The notes under the pieces were generated by a model. The model did no database searches. It had not been told where the DNA came from and was given only the letters and a program-made list of their open reading frames with translations. The translations under genes and the position numbers were made by a program. From assembly GCA_049999725.1 (NCBI GenBank), contig JBNGIS010015120.1, positions 1 through 64,000 of the forward strand: 64,000 nucleotides of DNA, written 5' to 3'. Source of the DNA: Haplomitrium mnioides (Eukaryota; Marchantiophyta; Haplomitriopsida; Calobryales). Position 1 is the stretch's first letter; every line of letters starts with the position of its first letter. Of the stretch, positions 1-9,469 are shown piece by piece.

Positions 1-128
1 TTTTCATTTTCTGATTTTTTTTTTTCATTTACTCAGTTTTTTACCATTTCCAGCCTTTAGTGATTCTCAAAATTTTGTTTATTACATTTTTCACCTTCAA
101 AAACATGTTTTTTTTTTTTATCTTGACA

Positions 129-460
129 ATGGCCTCTCAAGAAATTGTTTTCAGCCCTGCCAAACCAAAGCCTTATAGGTATTCAGATGTTATCATGGCT
201 CTAGAGCCTGCAAGATTGGAGTGAAAATGGCTAGTCAATTACTGTTCGTTGGGAGACCCGGATCACCATCTTTACCGTTTTGCAATTGAAGGTGAAAAAT
301 TCAATTTGGGTCTAGTGGTCCAAATTACAATGATCCGAGAAGGAAAAAAAGCCAACATTGGGTTGCTTGGGCAAGCCCAAGACTCAATAATGCTTTATTC
401 TGCAAATCGAAAGCATTTGATTTTTCAGAATACAAGGAAAGAGATTTATTTGCTACAAAT
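129..460 (+). pseudogene. Methyltransferase copy 1, exon 1 (N-terminal domain)
   Basis: The start ATG at 129 is chosen because the paralogue has an ATG at the same aligned place (38077) and both proteins begin M-x-S-Q. Conserved blocks are KPKPYRYSDV, WLVNYCS, DPDxHLYxFA and FNLGLVVQ. A TGG tryptophan codon of the paralogue is TGA here (222-224). The exon runs into the assembly gap, so its donor site is not visible; in the paralogue it ends at G/GTAATT. I do not recognise this domain. Confidence 0.65.
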
Positions 461-560
461 NNNNNNNNNNNNNNNNNNNNNNNNNNNNNNNNNNNNNNNN
501 NNNNNNNNNNNNNNNNNNNNNNNNNNNNNNNNNNNNNNNNNNNNNNNNNNNNNNNNNNNN
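461..560. other. Assembly gap (100 N)
   Basis: Exactly 100 N, the usual placeholder for a gap of unknown size. It removes the end of exon 1 and the start of intron 1 of the methyltransferase pseudogene. Confidence 0.99.
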
Positions 561-616
561 AGTTCCAAAAATCTTTTTTCTTATTCCTTTTTAATTACTT
601 AGTTGTAACTCTTAGG

Positions 617-708
617 ATGTCCATGCGAGCATGGACTTTGAAGTCCAAGCGCACATGTTCTCTGAAGTCCATGTGCGCATGGACTTCTTTGTTCAGTGCA
701 CGCTTGTT
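617..708. repeat. Palindromic 24-bp minisatellite, intron 1 of copy 1
   Basis: About four degenerate units of the 24-bp type lie in intron 1. Units show the stem TCCATG-loop-CATGGA followed by CTTTGAAG or similar. The paralogous intron holds about 13 units at the same place (38499-38850), so copy number differs between the two copies. Confidence 0.8.
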
Positions 709-789
709 TTTTTTTTTAAGTTCTTGCTTTTCTGCATGTCATGTCATTATTTTCACTAATGCCAAATTCTTTTCTTTCTTTATTTTCAG

Positions 790-2403
790 TTCACTCAGTA
801 TTTGGCGGATTTCATTGATTCGTACAATGACGCAAAGCGGATCGAGCAAGACTTCATCAAGTTCGCCATACAAATCAAAATTCTAAAACCCAAGCAGGGT
901 GTCAATATTCAATAACTTGTGCCGCATCCGAGTGCGGCAACATTCTTGACTCACACCACAGGGACTTCTTCCCAAAAGAAGAGAAAGGAGTCGGAGTCAA
1001 GTGAGGCTCAGAAGAAGAAAAAAAACCGAAACCAAAAAAGAAGAAACCTGCACCAGCACCTATTGTTGAAGAGGATCCAACCCCCTCGGAAACTACAACA
1101 AAGTCTACTTTGTCTACCTCTTCATCTCCATCAGCAAGCAACTCGAAGCAAGACTCGGAGCAGGAGCCAAAGCCAGTTCAAGCTCCAACGTCGAGAGCAA
1201 AGAGGCAATCCTACAAGGGGTTGCGTACATTTCAAGAAAGAGAGTAGGTGAATCCTCATACAACCTTTGAGGAGGACAAAAATAAGATTAGGGAGTTTGC
1301 AATCCATCGCTGTAGAGTCTGTGAAGAGACTATTACAATCAGGCTGGAAAACCTAAATCTGCCCAAGCTTGGAATGGACAACTGGGGTCCATTCCAAATT
1401 CGAAGATTAATCGAGGATTTTGTGGAGCTTCTTGCGCAAAGAATGCTCACCAATAAGTACGCGCATTCTTTCTTCATCGTGGTTGTAGACCCAAAGTGTG
1501 GTCTCAGAAACAAGTCAGAGTTCGACATCAAGAACCCTGACAAGTATCGTGACGATATTATATGAGGCAATCACAATGCTGCAGCAAGGCAGCTACTCAT
1601 TACAAAATATGGGATGAAGAATCCTGCTCTGTCGCTCTGTAACTGTTACGTGTACGTGGGCCTCACACCAACAGAGGCCCACATTTTTGCAACAGATGAC
1701 AATTACGACCAGAGGTACAAGCTTGACATGACCTCTATTCAAAAGGTCGAGTATTGGCATCAACGATTTGTGAAGAGTGGGATGGTTTCATCCCAAAATT
1801 TGAGAAGGGAGCTAGTGATGGAAACCATCGAGATCAAACCAAAGTCTACACTTGAGAAGACCGTGACTTCTCAAGACAACTGGTTCCAGCTAGCATTCAG
1901 AAGTGGAGAGCTCTGGGATTTACAACAGAGCATTTTTTCAATGTGGGAGAAAAACATTGTGAAATGCTACAAGCCAAAGGCCAAAGGATCCCTCAAGATG
2001 GAGAACATGAAGTGGACGCCTTGGAGGTCTCTTCAAGGTCTTCCAGATGAAGTAATGATTTCAGTTTTGAAGCGGGTGGAAGCCAGAGAGCTTTCAATGG
2101 ACGAGATGTCTCGGGAGGCGGAGAGACACAAAATTTTGGCTGTAATAGTAAAGAGCTTTTGTTCGGAGGTTTATTGTAGCTCCTAGGAAGAGGCAAGAGA
2201 GGAGTACCCTCTTCACACTAAAGAGTTTTTCAATGGACGAGATGTCTTGGGAGGCGGAGAGACACAAAATTTTGGCCGTAATAGTAAAGAGCTTTTGTTC
2301 GGAGGTTTATTGCAGTTCCTGGGAAGAGGCAAGAGAGGAGTACCCTCTTCACACTAAAGAGTCGAAGATGGCCTCCTTTTATTCAAGCTTCAAGAAGCTT
2401 CTT
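790..2403 (+). pseudogene. Methyltransferase copy 1, exon 2 (linker and ParB-like domain)
   Basis: The acceptor is TTTTCAG before 790 and the donor is CTT/GTAACT at 2404; both match the paralogue, whose donor is GTAAGT. The exon encodes YLADFIDSYNDAKR, then a Lys/Glu/Ser-rich linker, then a conserved domain from about 1248. That domain has a hydrophobic strand (FFIVVVDPK), a GNHNAAARQLL block, a strand (CYVYVGLTPTEAHIFA) and WHQRF. The arrangement resembles ParB/sulfiredoxin-fold domains, where G-x-H-R follows a short strand and precedes a helix; here it is G-N-H-N, so the assignment is tentative. Damage: TAA 913, a frameshift in an A-run at 1018-1025, TAG 1245 (shared with copy 2), TGA 1563 and a 136-bp tandem duplication near the 3' end. 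Confidence 0.6.
2090..2361. repeat. 136-bp tandem duplication in exon 2
   Basis: The segment starting near 2090 (CTTTCAATGG) recurs with a period of 136 bp, giving 2090-2225 and 2226-2361. Since 136 is not a multiple of 3, the duplication shifts the frame. The first unit has TAG where the second has TGG. The second copy leads into the exon's donor site. The paralogue has one unit only. Confidence 0.9.
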
Positions 2404-2490
2404 GTAACTCCTTTCTTTGGAACTTTATTTAATTATTTGTATTTGCATTGAATATTTTGTAAATTTTTCTTGTGTTTTAAAAACTTACGG

Positions 2491-2874
2491 TCCATGCGTA
2501 CATGGACATCAAAGTCCATGCTTACATGGACTTCGATGTCTAAGTGCGCTTAGACTTCGAAGTCCATGCCAACATGGACTTCGAAGTCCAAACATGCAGT
2601 GACTTTCAAGTTCCTGCGCGCAATGACTTCGAAGTCCATGCGAGCATGGACTTCAAAGTCCAAACGTGCAAGGACATCGAAGTCCATACGCATATGGATT
2701 TCGAAGTCTAGGTGCTCTTGAACCCTAAAGTCTATGCACGCATGGACTTCGAAGTTGAAGCGCGTGTAGTTATCGAAGTCCATGCGCTCATTGACTTCGA
2801 AGTCTATCCACGCTTGGATTTCAAAGTCTATGCACGCATGGACTTCGATGTCCATACATGCATTGACCCTAAAA
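2491..2874. repeat. 16-unit palindromic 24-bp minisatellite, intron 2 of copy 1
   Basis: Exactly sixteen consecutive 24-bp units with no length change. The idealised unit is the palindrome TCCATGCGCGCATGGA joined to the palindrome CTTCGAAG. The 6-bp arms of the first are largely kept while the four central bases vary. In unit 3 both arms have changed together (TCTAAG with CTTAGA), and likewise in unit 9 (TCCATA with TATGGA), so pairing survives. The array fills most of intron 2. Because 24 is divisible by 3 and the unit is palindromic, it yields spurious open frames on both strands. Confidence 0.95.
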
Positions 2875-2943
2875 TATTTTAAGGTCCAAACCTTTCAATG
2901 TTTTTATCACTCTCTAATGTTTTTGTTTTGATTTTTGTGCAAT

Positions 2944-3499
2944 GGGACAAAACATTTTAACGACAGCTAGCGAAGAAACTGACAGCAGCTATGAAAGGAA
3001 GGAAGAAATCTGGGGTCGAGGAAGTCCCTGAAGATCAAGACCAGCCTCCCACGTTGGTCTCTTACCCTCCTGCTCTTCTTCTCCACTGCCAAAAAGCTAG
3101 AGAGTGGAAAGCACGGAAGCAAAGTGGTGCTGCATCTCTCACAACAGAAGGAGTTGTGAGAGATAAGGAAGAAGATTTAATGTCTTATGTCGATGGTCTC
3201 AATGTGGTATTTCATCAAGTCTATGGGGAGGCCAACGCTCGACAACTGAAGGGCCTTGTGAAACCTAGGTGTTTCATTTTGGCTATTGTTGATATTCCTT
3301 ACAGGTATAACCTAAAGGAATGCAAGCATGATGACTCGGAACCATTTTCAAAAGATGACATTTTTGATATGGAATCATCTTTTGCGGTAGTAACAACTTC
3401 GGAGTTTTGGTCTTTTGTGATTATTCATTCTTTGTAGTAGTTTGGCATCATCGAGAATGCCCTTTCTGAAGTCTGCTATGCAATTGATCACGGCATCTG
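2944..3499 (+). pseudogene. Methyltransferase copy 1, exon 3 (motif IV)
   Basis: The exon begins GGGACAAAA like the paralogue's exon at 48898, but the TAG acceptor there reads AAT here, so the splice site is lost. The donor is CATCTG/GTGAGT at 3500. It encodes a conserved helix-rich stretch (LLHCQKAREWK, STEGVVRD-type block), then FILAIVDIPYRYNLKE: a beta-strand followed by the catalytic D-I-P-Y motif (3291-3311), close to the DLPYG version of motif IV in bacterial and phage beta-class enzymes. The following segment (SSFAVVTTSEFWSFVII) fits the next strand. Two adjacent TAG codons at 3435-3440 replace QQ of the paralogue. Confidence 0.7.
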
Positions 3500-3607
3500 G
3501 TGAGTTGTTCTTTTATTTTTATTTTTTTTATTTCTTTTTTTTTTATTTCTCTTGCATTTTTGTTACAATGTTTGATTTGATTGTTTTTCTTTTTGCATGG
3601 ACAAAAG

Positions 3608-4217
3608 CAATATTCATCATTCTAGTGGTCCCAGAATTGCACATGCCCAGGAGTATTGGATGATGGGCTATTGGACAAAGGAAGGAAAGAGGAGCATACG
3701 TCTTTTCAATTTGCAGCCTTCTTCTGCGACCGGACTTCCTCGACAAATTATGCGGAGTGTTTTTAGCTGCTCTGCAGTTTCGGCAAAGCTTAAACATCCA
3801 GAAGATGATGCTCATGTGAATGTTTATCTGAAGCCGCAGGCTCTCTACAAATTATTTATTGACCATTTATCAACAAAGCAAGATTGGATCCTTGATCTCT
3901 GCTCTGGATCTGGCACAGGCCTTGTCTGTGCTTTAAAGCTAATGCGAAACTACATTGCCATGGAATATGATAGATGTCAGTCTATTTATATTTGTCATAG
4001 GGTTTTGGAGATGGCTTCCTTGCCATCTGATGTGACTGAGTCATAGATAGTTTTTGCTTACCACAAGGAACCTATTCCTCCTGGTACTACAGGTGCTTTT
4101 GGTGACTCTGTTGTAATATCAGGGACTGGAAAGTCTCGACAAGATTCTCTAGCGGCTGCAGATGCTTAGCCTATAGATTTAGATTAGACACTTCCTCCCA
4201 AAGAGGATAGAGTCTGA
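3608..4217 (+). pseudogene. Methyltransferase copy 1, exon 4 (motifs X and I)
   Basis: The exon joins at ACAAAAG/C, restoring the reading frame from exon 3. It encodes SGPRIAHAQEYWMMGYWTK, then the motif X helix (PQALYKLFIDHLSTKQDW) and the S-adenosylmethionine-binding motif I, DLCSGSGTG (3894-3920), followed by an acidic residue in AMEYD at the next strand end. This is the C-terminal half typical of beta-class permuted methyltransferases. TAG at 4044-4046 cuts the tail, which the paralogue continues for about 50 codons with a GTGKS block; the aligned natural end is TGA 4215-4217. Confidence 0.75.
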
Positions 4218-4245
4218 AGGACTTCTTTGAACACTTTGTATCATT

Positions 4246-4251
4246 AATAAA
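4246..4251 (+). terminator. Poly(A) signal, methyltransferase copy 1
   Basis: AATAAA lies about 30 bp after the aligned stop codon; the paralogue has the same hexamer at 50183-50188, about 16 bp after its stop. Confidence 0.55.
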
Positions 4252-4431
4252 ATATATTTTTCCAAATCTTTATTTGCCAAAGTTTCATCTTGTTTCTCTT
4301 TCAATCTATTTCAAGTCTTTTCATCACGATTTAGTTTAGTGAGCTTAAGAATAAGTTGACTCAATTGATAGTCTAAGAATGGTTTGAACTCAATTGCTAA
4401 TCTAAGAATGATTTGGAGTCTTTGCACATTG

Positions 4432-7100
4432 TTTAGTGTCTTTGCGCATTAAAGCTTCGTAGTTCTTGTTTGGATTCCCTGGGCTCTTAAGCTATAAGGT
4501 TATTGTTCAGAGTCCCTGCACCCGTTGGTCAAAGGGTTCTTGTTCAATGTCTATGCGTGCATAGGCTTTAGGGTTCTTATTTAGAATCTTGGCGTGTGTA
4601 AGAGCATAGTTCTTGACAGAAGGTCAGAAATGGCTTGAAGGACTTCTCTTCTGCACGGTGGAGTGAGAGGGAAATGGTAAAGCTTCAAGTTTTGGACTAA
4701 TAAGTGTAAAATTATAAAATATAAGGATCATAGAAAAATTTTAGGATGAAGTTGGTACAGGAGAGAATGCTAGGTGATGAGGAAGTTGGTCTTTCTTAGT
4801 GAAGAAAAAAAATACTATTTTGTAAAACTAATCTAATTGTTGAGGGCCAGCCAGCTCCTATCTACCTATCTATCTATTTCTATTTTATTTGTGTTGGAGG
4901 ACAGCTTGCCTAAGAGCCAGGTGAAGAGCATCGAAGAAAGCCGGTGCCTTGAACTAGGTCCATCCAGGGGTAGGAAGAGTTAAGCAGTGGCCTTACACCC
5001 ATGTGGGGCTGCCTCTCGAAAGGAAGTAAGTGTAAATTATTTATATAGTGCTTCTAATTTATTGGGGAGGACTTATGGGATAAATAGCGAGGCTCTACCT
5101 ACGACCACCAAGGAGGAAGAGACGATCCGCACTAAATAATCAACATGTGAATTCTTGAGGTGCTAATGAGGAATTTGATAAGAAGAATTAGTTAGTGAAG
5201 AAATTGAATCGGCATGTGGAGAAGAATTTAAAAGATATAGGTGATGGATCTTTTTGCTGTGATCAAAGGTCTCAGAACAATGTTACGAGCTATGGATTTT
5301 CAGGGAATTAAGCTGAAAGAGGAATCCGCCGGCGAGATGTAAGCAATTGAGGTGCGAATTGCCCTACGAGTGATTGAATGTGAAGAAAGATTACGAGTAA
5401 GTGTTTCAGAGTAAGGATGAACACCCTGCGATCGACGATATTTTACGAATAATCGACCTGAGAAGAATTCCCTAAAGTAATAAATGATTTGATATGGAAA
5501 AGGAATTCCTATGAACGAACTGATGTTAAGTTTTGGAAGTAAAGTTCTGCGAGGAGTGGAGAACGAAAATCAGTGTGAAGGTCAATGGTGATGAAGGCCG
5601 CGATGAAATGAAATGTGAATGATGAGAAAGAGGAGAATTCTTATAGAGAAGGGATCTGCGAGGAGGCTGCTGGCGTCGTCAAAGGATTATGTTGTAGTAA
5701 GGGAATGTGAAGAATATTTTTGCAAGAAATTGAATTGGAAGTCTGCGGCGAGGTGGAAATCAAACGAGCTGCTGCGCAATTAGGAAGGAATTAAATTTTA
5801 AAGGAATGAGAATGATTTGGAAGCAAGTGGCAGAAGTTCCGAGAAGGGTCTGTGATCCGAAGAAGGTGTCGGAACCTCACCTTCCGTTGTGGGGAACCTC
5901 AGTTAAGGGGGTTCCGATCCGTCTTCCGTGGTGGGATACCCCGGTTAAAGGGGTTTCATTGAGTGTCCGTGTGGGGATCCGAAGTGGAGTCCTCGAGTAA
6001 ATTGGTTCCGTATGGGATTCCAAAGTGGGGATTCCTAGTTAGGAAGGTTATGTTTCGAGGCATTCGACGGGTTGGTGATTGGCGAAATAACGATGAAACA
6101 AAATAGTGATGGATGAAATGGCAATCTGTTGGTGTTTTGCGCGGTGTTTCTGCTGATGGGTCTGGGTTTTGAGTTCCATATTGTGATTTGTGGGAGGTTC
6201 AGTGCAAATCAATTCTACTTTAAGTTCTATTCTGTTCTATATTTGTTAAATTTTTAAGGAGAGAACCTTCTATGATTCTCCAGTTATTGGATACTGGTTG
6301 GTAGGTTGCAGTAGAGCAAGGAGTGCTCAGATTTGTGTGTACCTAGGGAATATGTGGGCATTTCACAAGCAAACAGAGTAGTGGGTGGTTGGAGGAACAT
6401 CAAGTGGATGTGAGATCAGGAGGGTCATTCCATATCTGAGTTCTCAGCATCAAGCTCTAGGATATATTGGTTTGGAGTGGCATGAGTATCTAGTTTGAGG
6501 GAAGTGAGGTGTTGTAATGAAGGTAGGCATTGGAGTGTTGGTTTGAGAGTTTCAAGCAAGTTGGGTAACTAGTTGGAATTTCTCTGATACAACTCAAGTT
6601 TAAAATCAACCTATGTAGCATCTTTCTTATCCTAGAAATGTCAGCCATACAGTTTGAGTAATTCTTAGCTTTTGTTCTATTATAGTGAGTAGTAGAAGTG
6701 GTTTATATGTTTGGTTTTTAGAGTAAAGGTTGTCAGTCTTAGAGTGGAGAGAGGTCCATCTCTGAACTGATAGAGTGCAGTTTCAGAACTCTTTAAAGAA
6801 TCTAGAAAGTTGGCAAAAGTGGATTAAGAGCAGATTTCTATATAGATCTTGCGTGGTTCGATTTCGGGTTGTTTTTTTCGGGGTTGGAGTGCCATAGCTG
6901 TGCTACAACAATGTGTAATGGCTCTAGGGATCTAGTTCAAAGTCCATGCATGCATAGCTTCATTGTTCTTATTCAGAGTCTAAGCATGCACAAGATTTAG
7001 GATTCTTGTTCAGAGTTTATGCGTGCATAGGCTTTACGATTCTAGTTTGGAGTCTATGCTTGCATAGGATTTGTTAGCTACAATGCTCAAAGTCAGGTTC
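4432..7100. repeat. Terminal palindromic array of copy 1, split by a large LTR
   Basis: Units of roughly 45 bp (4432-4596 and 6916-7100) carry a core such as TCTATGCGTGCATAGGC followed by TTTAGGGTTCTTGTTCAGAG. They differ in spacing from the 24-bp intron arrays but share the palindromic ATGCGYGCAT-like core. The two parts are separated by the insertion 4597-6910; joining them gives one continuous array, as in the other copy (50318-50745). The 4252-4431 stretch before it is AT-rich 3' flank with no visible gene. Confidence 0.75.
4597..6910 (+). mobile_element. Large solo LTR inserted in terminal array
   Basis: A non-coding block starting TGTAAG and ending CTACAACA, flanked by GCGTG (4592-4596) and ATGTG (6911-6915), a probable decayed 5-bp TSD. 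Its end (TTGGAGTGCCATAGCTGTG) resembles the end of the solo LTR at 14535-17778 read on its minus strand. Its interior at 5870-6050 has the motif set CCGAAGTGGGGA / CAGTTAAGGGGGTTCCGATC shared with the LTR at 27201-30105. Short open frames inside (for example 5806-6000) have no family features. Boundaries are less secure than for the other large LTRs. Confidence 0.5.
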
Positions 7101-7349
7101 AAAGTCCTTACCCGACTAGACATTTACATTTTCCTATAGTTTTTTTCCACCAAAAGATATATGTTTTATTTCATTTATGATGAATTTAGTTCATTCACGA
7201 TAGTTTCAAATTTTTATAAAATATTTAAATAACCAAAATGTTTATTTTTCAAGGTATTTTCTACAAAGAAATGTTTGAAATATAATCTCAATGTAAAATG
7301 TGCATTTTTTGTTTATAAAAAATGATTTTTTTTCGAAAAGAAGATTTTA

Positions 7350-7457
7350 ATCGTAAATTTGATGTTTTTGAATGCCAAATCACCCCAAAAAAAATTTTCT
7401 GACTGCCAAGTGAAATAGGAACTCAATAGCAGTTCATGGTTCAAAGTAGTGACTATT
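7350..7457 (-). repeat. Right terminal inverted repeat of copy 1
   Basis: Read on the minus strand from 7457 it starts AATAGTCACTACTTTGAA, continues with GAACTGCTATTGAG and later TGATTTGGCATTCAAAAAC. The same order of blocks occurs at both ends of the element 31753-51114. Confidence 0.65.
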
Positions 7458-8602
7458 AATTATGTTGTGTCAAAGTTGTATAAAGTTCCAATTGATGAAA
7501 CTCTCATACATGTATCTTAGTGTGGTTAGAGTAAAATTGAAGTGACAGAAAGGAAAGGTCGATTCATTGCCTCACTTGAAAGTTCCCAAGAGGATCATAC
7601 GAAATCCTGAACATCCTGTATGTGGACCAATTCTCGTCATAAATGAGAGATCCACGCATTTTTTTTTTTGGCGAGCAGTGAGGCTTAAGATGAATGGTGG
7701 TGAGGGATGTTACCTTGTTGTTAGTGCCAACCATTTATGATTTTTCTTCAAGATTTCACGAGGAGGCATAACTTATCTTCAGCTGATAAGTAGTGTACCC
7801 TGATTGGACTGCCATTGAAAGAAGGTGGCTATTACCATCGCATGCAAGTCCTTTGTATGAGTTTTGAATCTGGGAGCAGTTTTGATGCAATGAAGGCAGG
7901 CTTGGAGTTGGTAAGAGGCCATGGCTGAACAGTTGTAAGTTGGCATCTCTTTTGCTAGAAAACATGGCATGAAATGTTGCAAGTTGAATGTTTCATTTAG
8001 AAATAATTGGTGATGAGTACATTGCTACACATAGACCCCTTAGCTATAGTCGGGAAAATACTACTCTCACAACTTCTAAAATACTTTGCTCAAAAGCAAA
8101 TGAAGTTTTCTTGTCTGAAATTTAGTACGACTTTCTAGCAAATCCTCTTGGGTGAAATTATCATGAGGTCAAACTAGTCATAACGCCATTTTTTACATTG
8201 AGAGATGATGGAAACACCACATTCATAAACTTGTCCAACAGCCATGGCAAAATTCTCGTTGAAAAGACCTAAGCTAATCGTATCAGCACTATCTCGTGTA
8301 ACACTATCATATACACCGCAATCAACTAGTCTTATACAACTCCTCCAAATTTGCTTCTAGTGTACGGTTTCTCCAACTCTCATAGTTGTGACACTACTTA
8401 GTCAAATAAGTGAATACAACTAATTGAGAACAATGTTGTATATGTTACAAATGCAATGTGGCAATGTAGGCTTTGTTAGTTAGAAATTGGTGTTTTTGAC
8501 TTCTCGAATTTGTTCCATATATGATATTGTATTTGATGCATTACTACTAGTCATAAATAGGGATGAATTACTATTAGTCATAAATGTGATTCTAATGAGT
8601 CA
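7458..8602. other. Unassigned DNA between DNA element and LTR array
   Basis: About 1.1 kb without a recognisable gene. On the minus strand around 8180-8340 a continuous frame reads IRLVDCGVYDSVTRDSA and then LFNENFAMAVGQVYECGV, which looks protein-like (regular cysteines, no stop for about 50 codons), but I cannot assign a family. Two small minus-strand frames at 7756-7982 overlap each other and show nothing recognisable. It may be host DNA or another decayed repeat. Confidence 0.4.
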
Positions 8603-8992
8603 TGTAATAGTACAACCATGATGTTGTACTATTTTTAAGAAATTAGAGAAGAGTGAAGGAAATGGTAGGGGTCAATTTTAGGGCTGAAATTATTTTAAGG
8701 TTACTTATTTTTGAAGTTACTTTAAATGAAGTGGTATAAGGTTACTTTTATGGTTGAAGTGAGATAAAGATTACTTGACTTCCAAGTTACTTTTAGAGAA
8801 GTAAGATAAGATCACTTTTAGGGCTGAAATTGGAAGTGACTTGTAAGTGTAGAAAAAGGGATGCCACTTTCTTCTCTTGTGTAAATAGAAGAGCTATATA
8901 GCCCCACTCCTCATTCTGAAGTTCCTCTCAATTCGGTTTGGCTCTTTGGTTGTCTAGCTTTAGCTTGTATTCTTGGCTTTTGCTTGCCTATT

Positions 8993-9376
8993 TTTTAAGA
9001 GAATCTCAAAGACCAAATTCAAATGAGTAAGAACTCATAGTGAACTCTTATAGAGTTCTTCAACCAAAGGCAACTCAAGGTCCAAACTAAGACCAAAAGT
9101 GCAAGCAAAAGCCAAGCAACCAAAGAACCCAAGTGATTTGAGATGAACTCCAAAATGGGGCTAAAAAACTCTTCTATTTATACAAGAGAAGAGAGTGTCA
9201 TCCCTCTTTCTTCACTTACGAGTCACTTCTAATTTCAGCCCTAAAAGTTACTCTCTACTAAAATTGACTTCGAAGGCAAGTAATCTAATCTCAACCCTAA
9301 AAGTGATTCACTACCACTTACTTCGCTCCTCTCTATTTTCTTATAAATAACACAACCTTATGCTTTTACCATTACA
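8993..9376 (-). repeat. Chromovirus A, 3' LTR
   Basis: Ends in ACCATTACA at 9376, followed by TAATCTCCGCCTTC, whose reverse complement (GAAGGCGGAGATTA) is the polypurine tract. It shares sequence with the right LTR at 13538-13947. Confidence 0.85.
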
Positions 9377-9469
9377 TAATCTCCGCCTTCTAATCGATGA
9401 CATCATCGTCATTGCTGCAACTTTCAAATATTTGAATAGCCTCTTGAGCATTCTCAAGATTTGAAGAAG

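Larger units (their letters stand above)
129..4217 (+). pseudogene. ParB-like / beta-class DNA methyltransferase, copy 1
   Basis: A four-exon gene model follows from alignment with the paralogue at 38077-50167: exons about 129-460 (then gap), 790-2403, 2944-3499 and 3608-4217. The C-terminal half carries the permuted motif order of beta-class amino-methyltransferases: catalytic motif IV (DIPYRYN, 3291-3311), then motifs X and I (DLCSGSGTG, 3894-3920). Such enzymes methylate adenine N6 or cytosine N4 in DNA using S-adenosylmethionine. The middle part (about 1248-2000) has a GNHN signature and layout resembling ParB-like domains, which is tentative. The N-terminal 120 residues and a Lys/Ser/Glu-rich linker are unassigned. 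Inactivating changes include TGA 222, TAA 913, a poly-A frameshift near 1018-1025, TAG 1245, TGA 1563, TAG 2185, loss of the acceptor before 2944, tandem TAGs at 3435-3440 and TAG 4044. Confidence 0.75.
1..7457 (+). mobile_element. Right half of older copy of two-gene DNA element
   Basis: This stretch repeats, in order, the right half of the element at 31753-51114: AT-rich leader, methyltransferase pseudogene with the same introns, poly(A) signal, terminal palindromic array, AT-rich tail and terminal motif. The reverse complement of its last bases reads AATAGTCACTACTTTGAA, matching the AACAACCRCTWCTTTGAA termini of the other copy at about 15 of 18 positions. The DUF7869 half, if present, lies before the window. 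A large-LTR insertion (4597-6910) splits the terminal array. The copy is older or more decayed, with many stops, one lost splice acceptor and an internal duplication. Confidence 0.7.

Noticed and set aside
2550-2855. 101-codon minus-strand frame with repeated DFEVHARM-like peptide
   Set aside because: It is a by-product of 24-bp palindromic units (a multiple of 3), and equivalent frames occur on both strands of the other arrays (38478-38886, 48459-48807).
2491-2874. CRISPR-like array of evenly spaced repeats
   Set aside because: Units are contiguous, with no unique spacers, and are palindromic along their whole length in an intron of a eukaryotic gene; this is a minisatellite.
129-4217. Bacterial contamination as source of the methyltransferase
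   Set aside because: It has spliceosomal introns with matching borders in two copies, a poly(A) signal, and is embedded in plant-type retrotransposons with a clean insertion junction.
5806-6000. Small frame in the large LTR at 4597-6910
   Set aside because: It is a translation of the repeated CCGAAGTGGGGA motif set and is not conserved in the other large LTRs.
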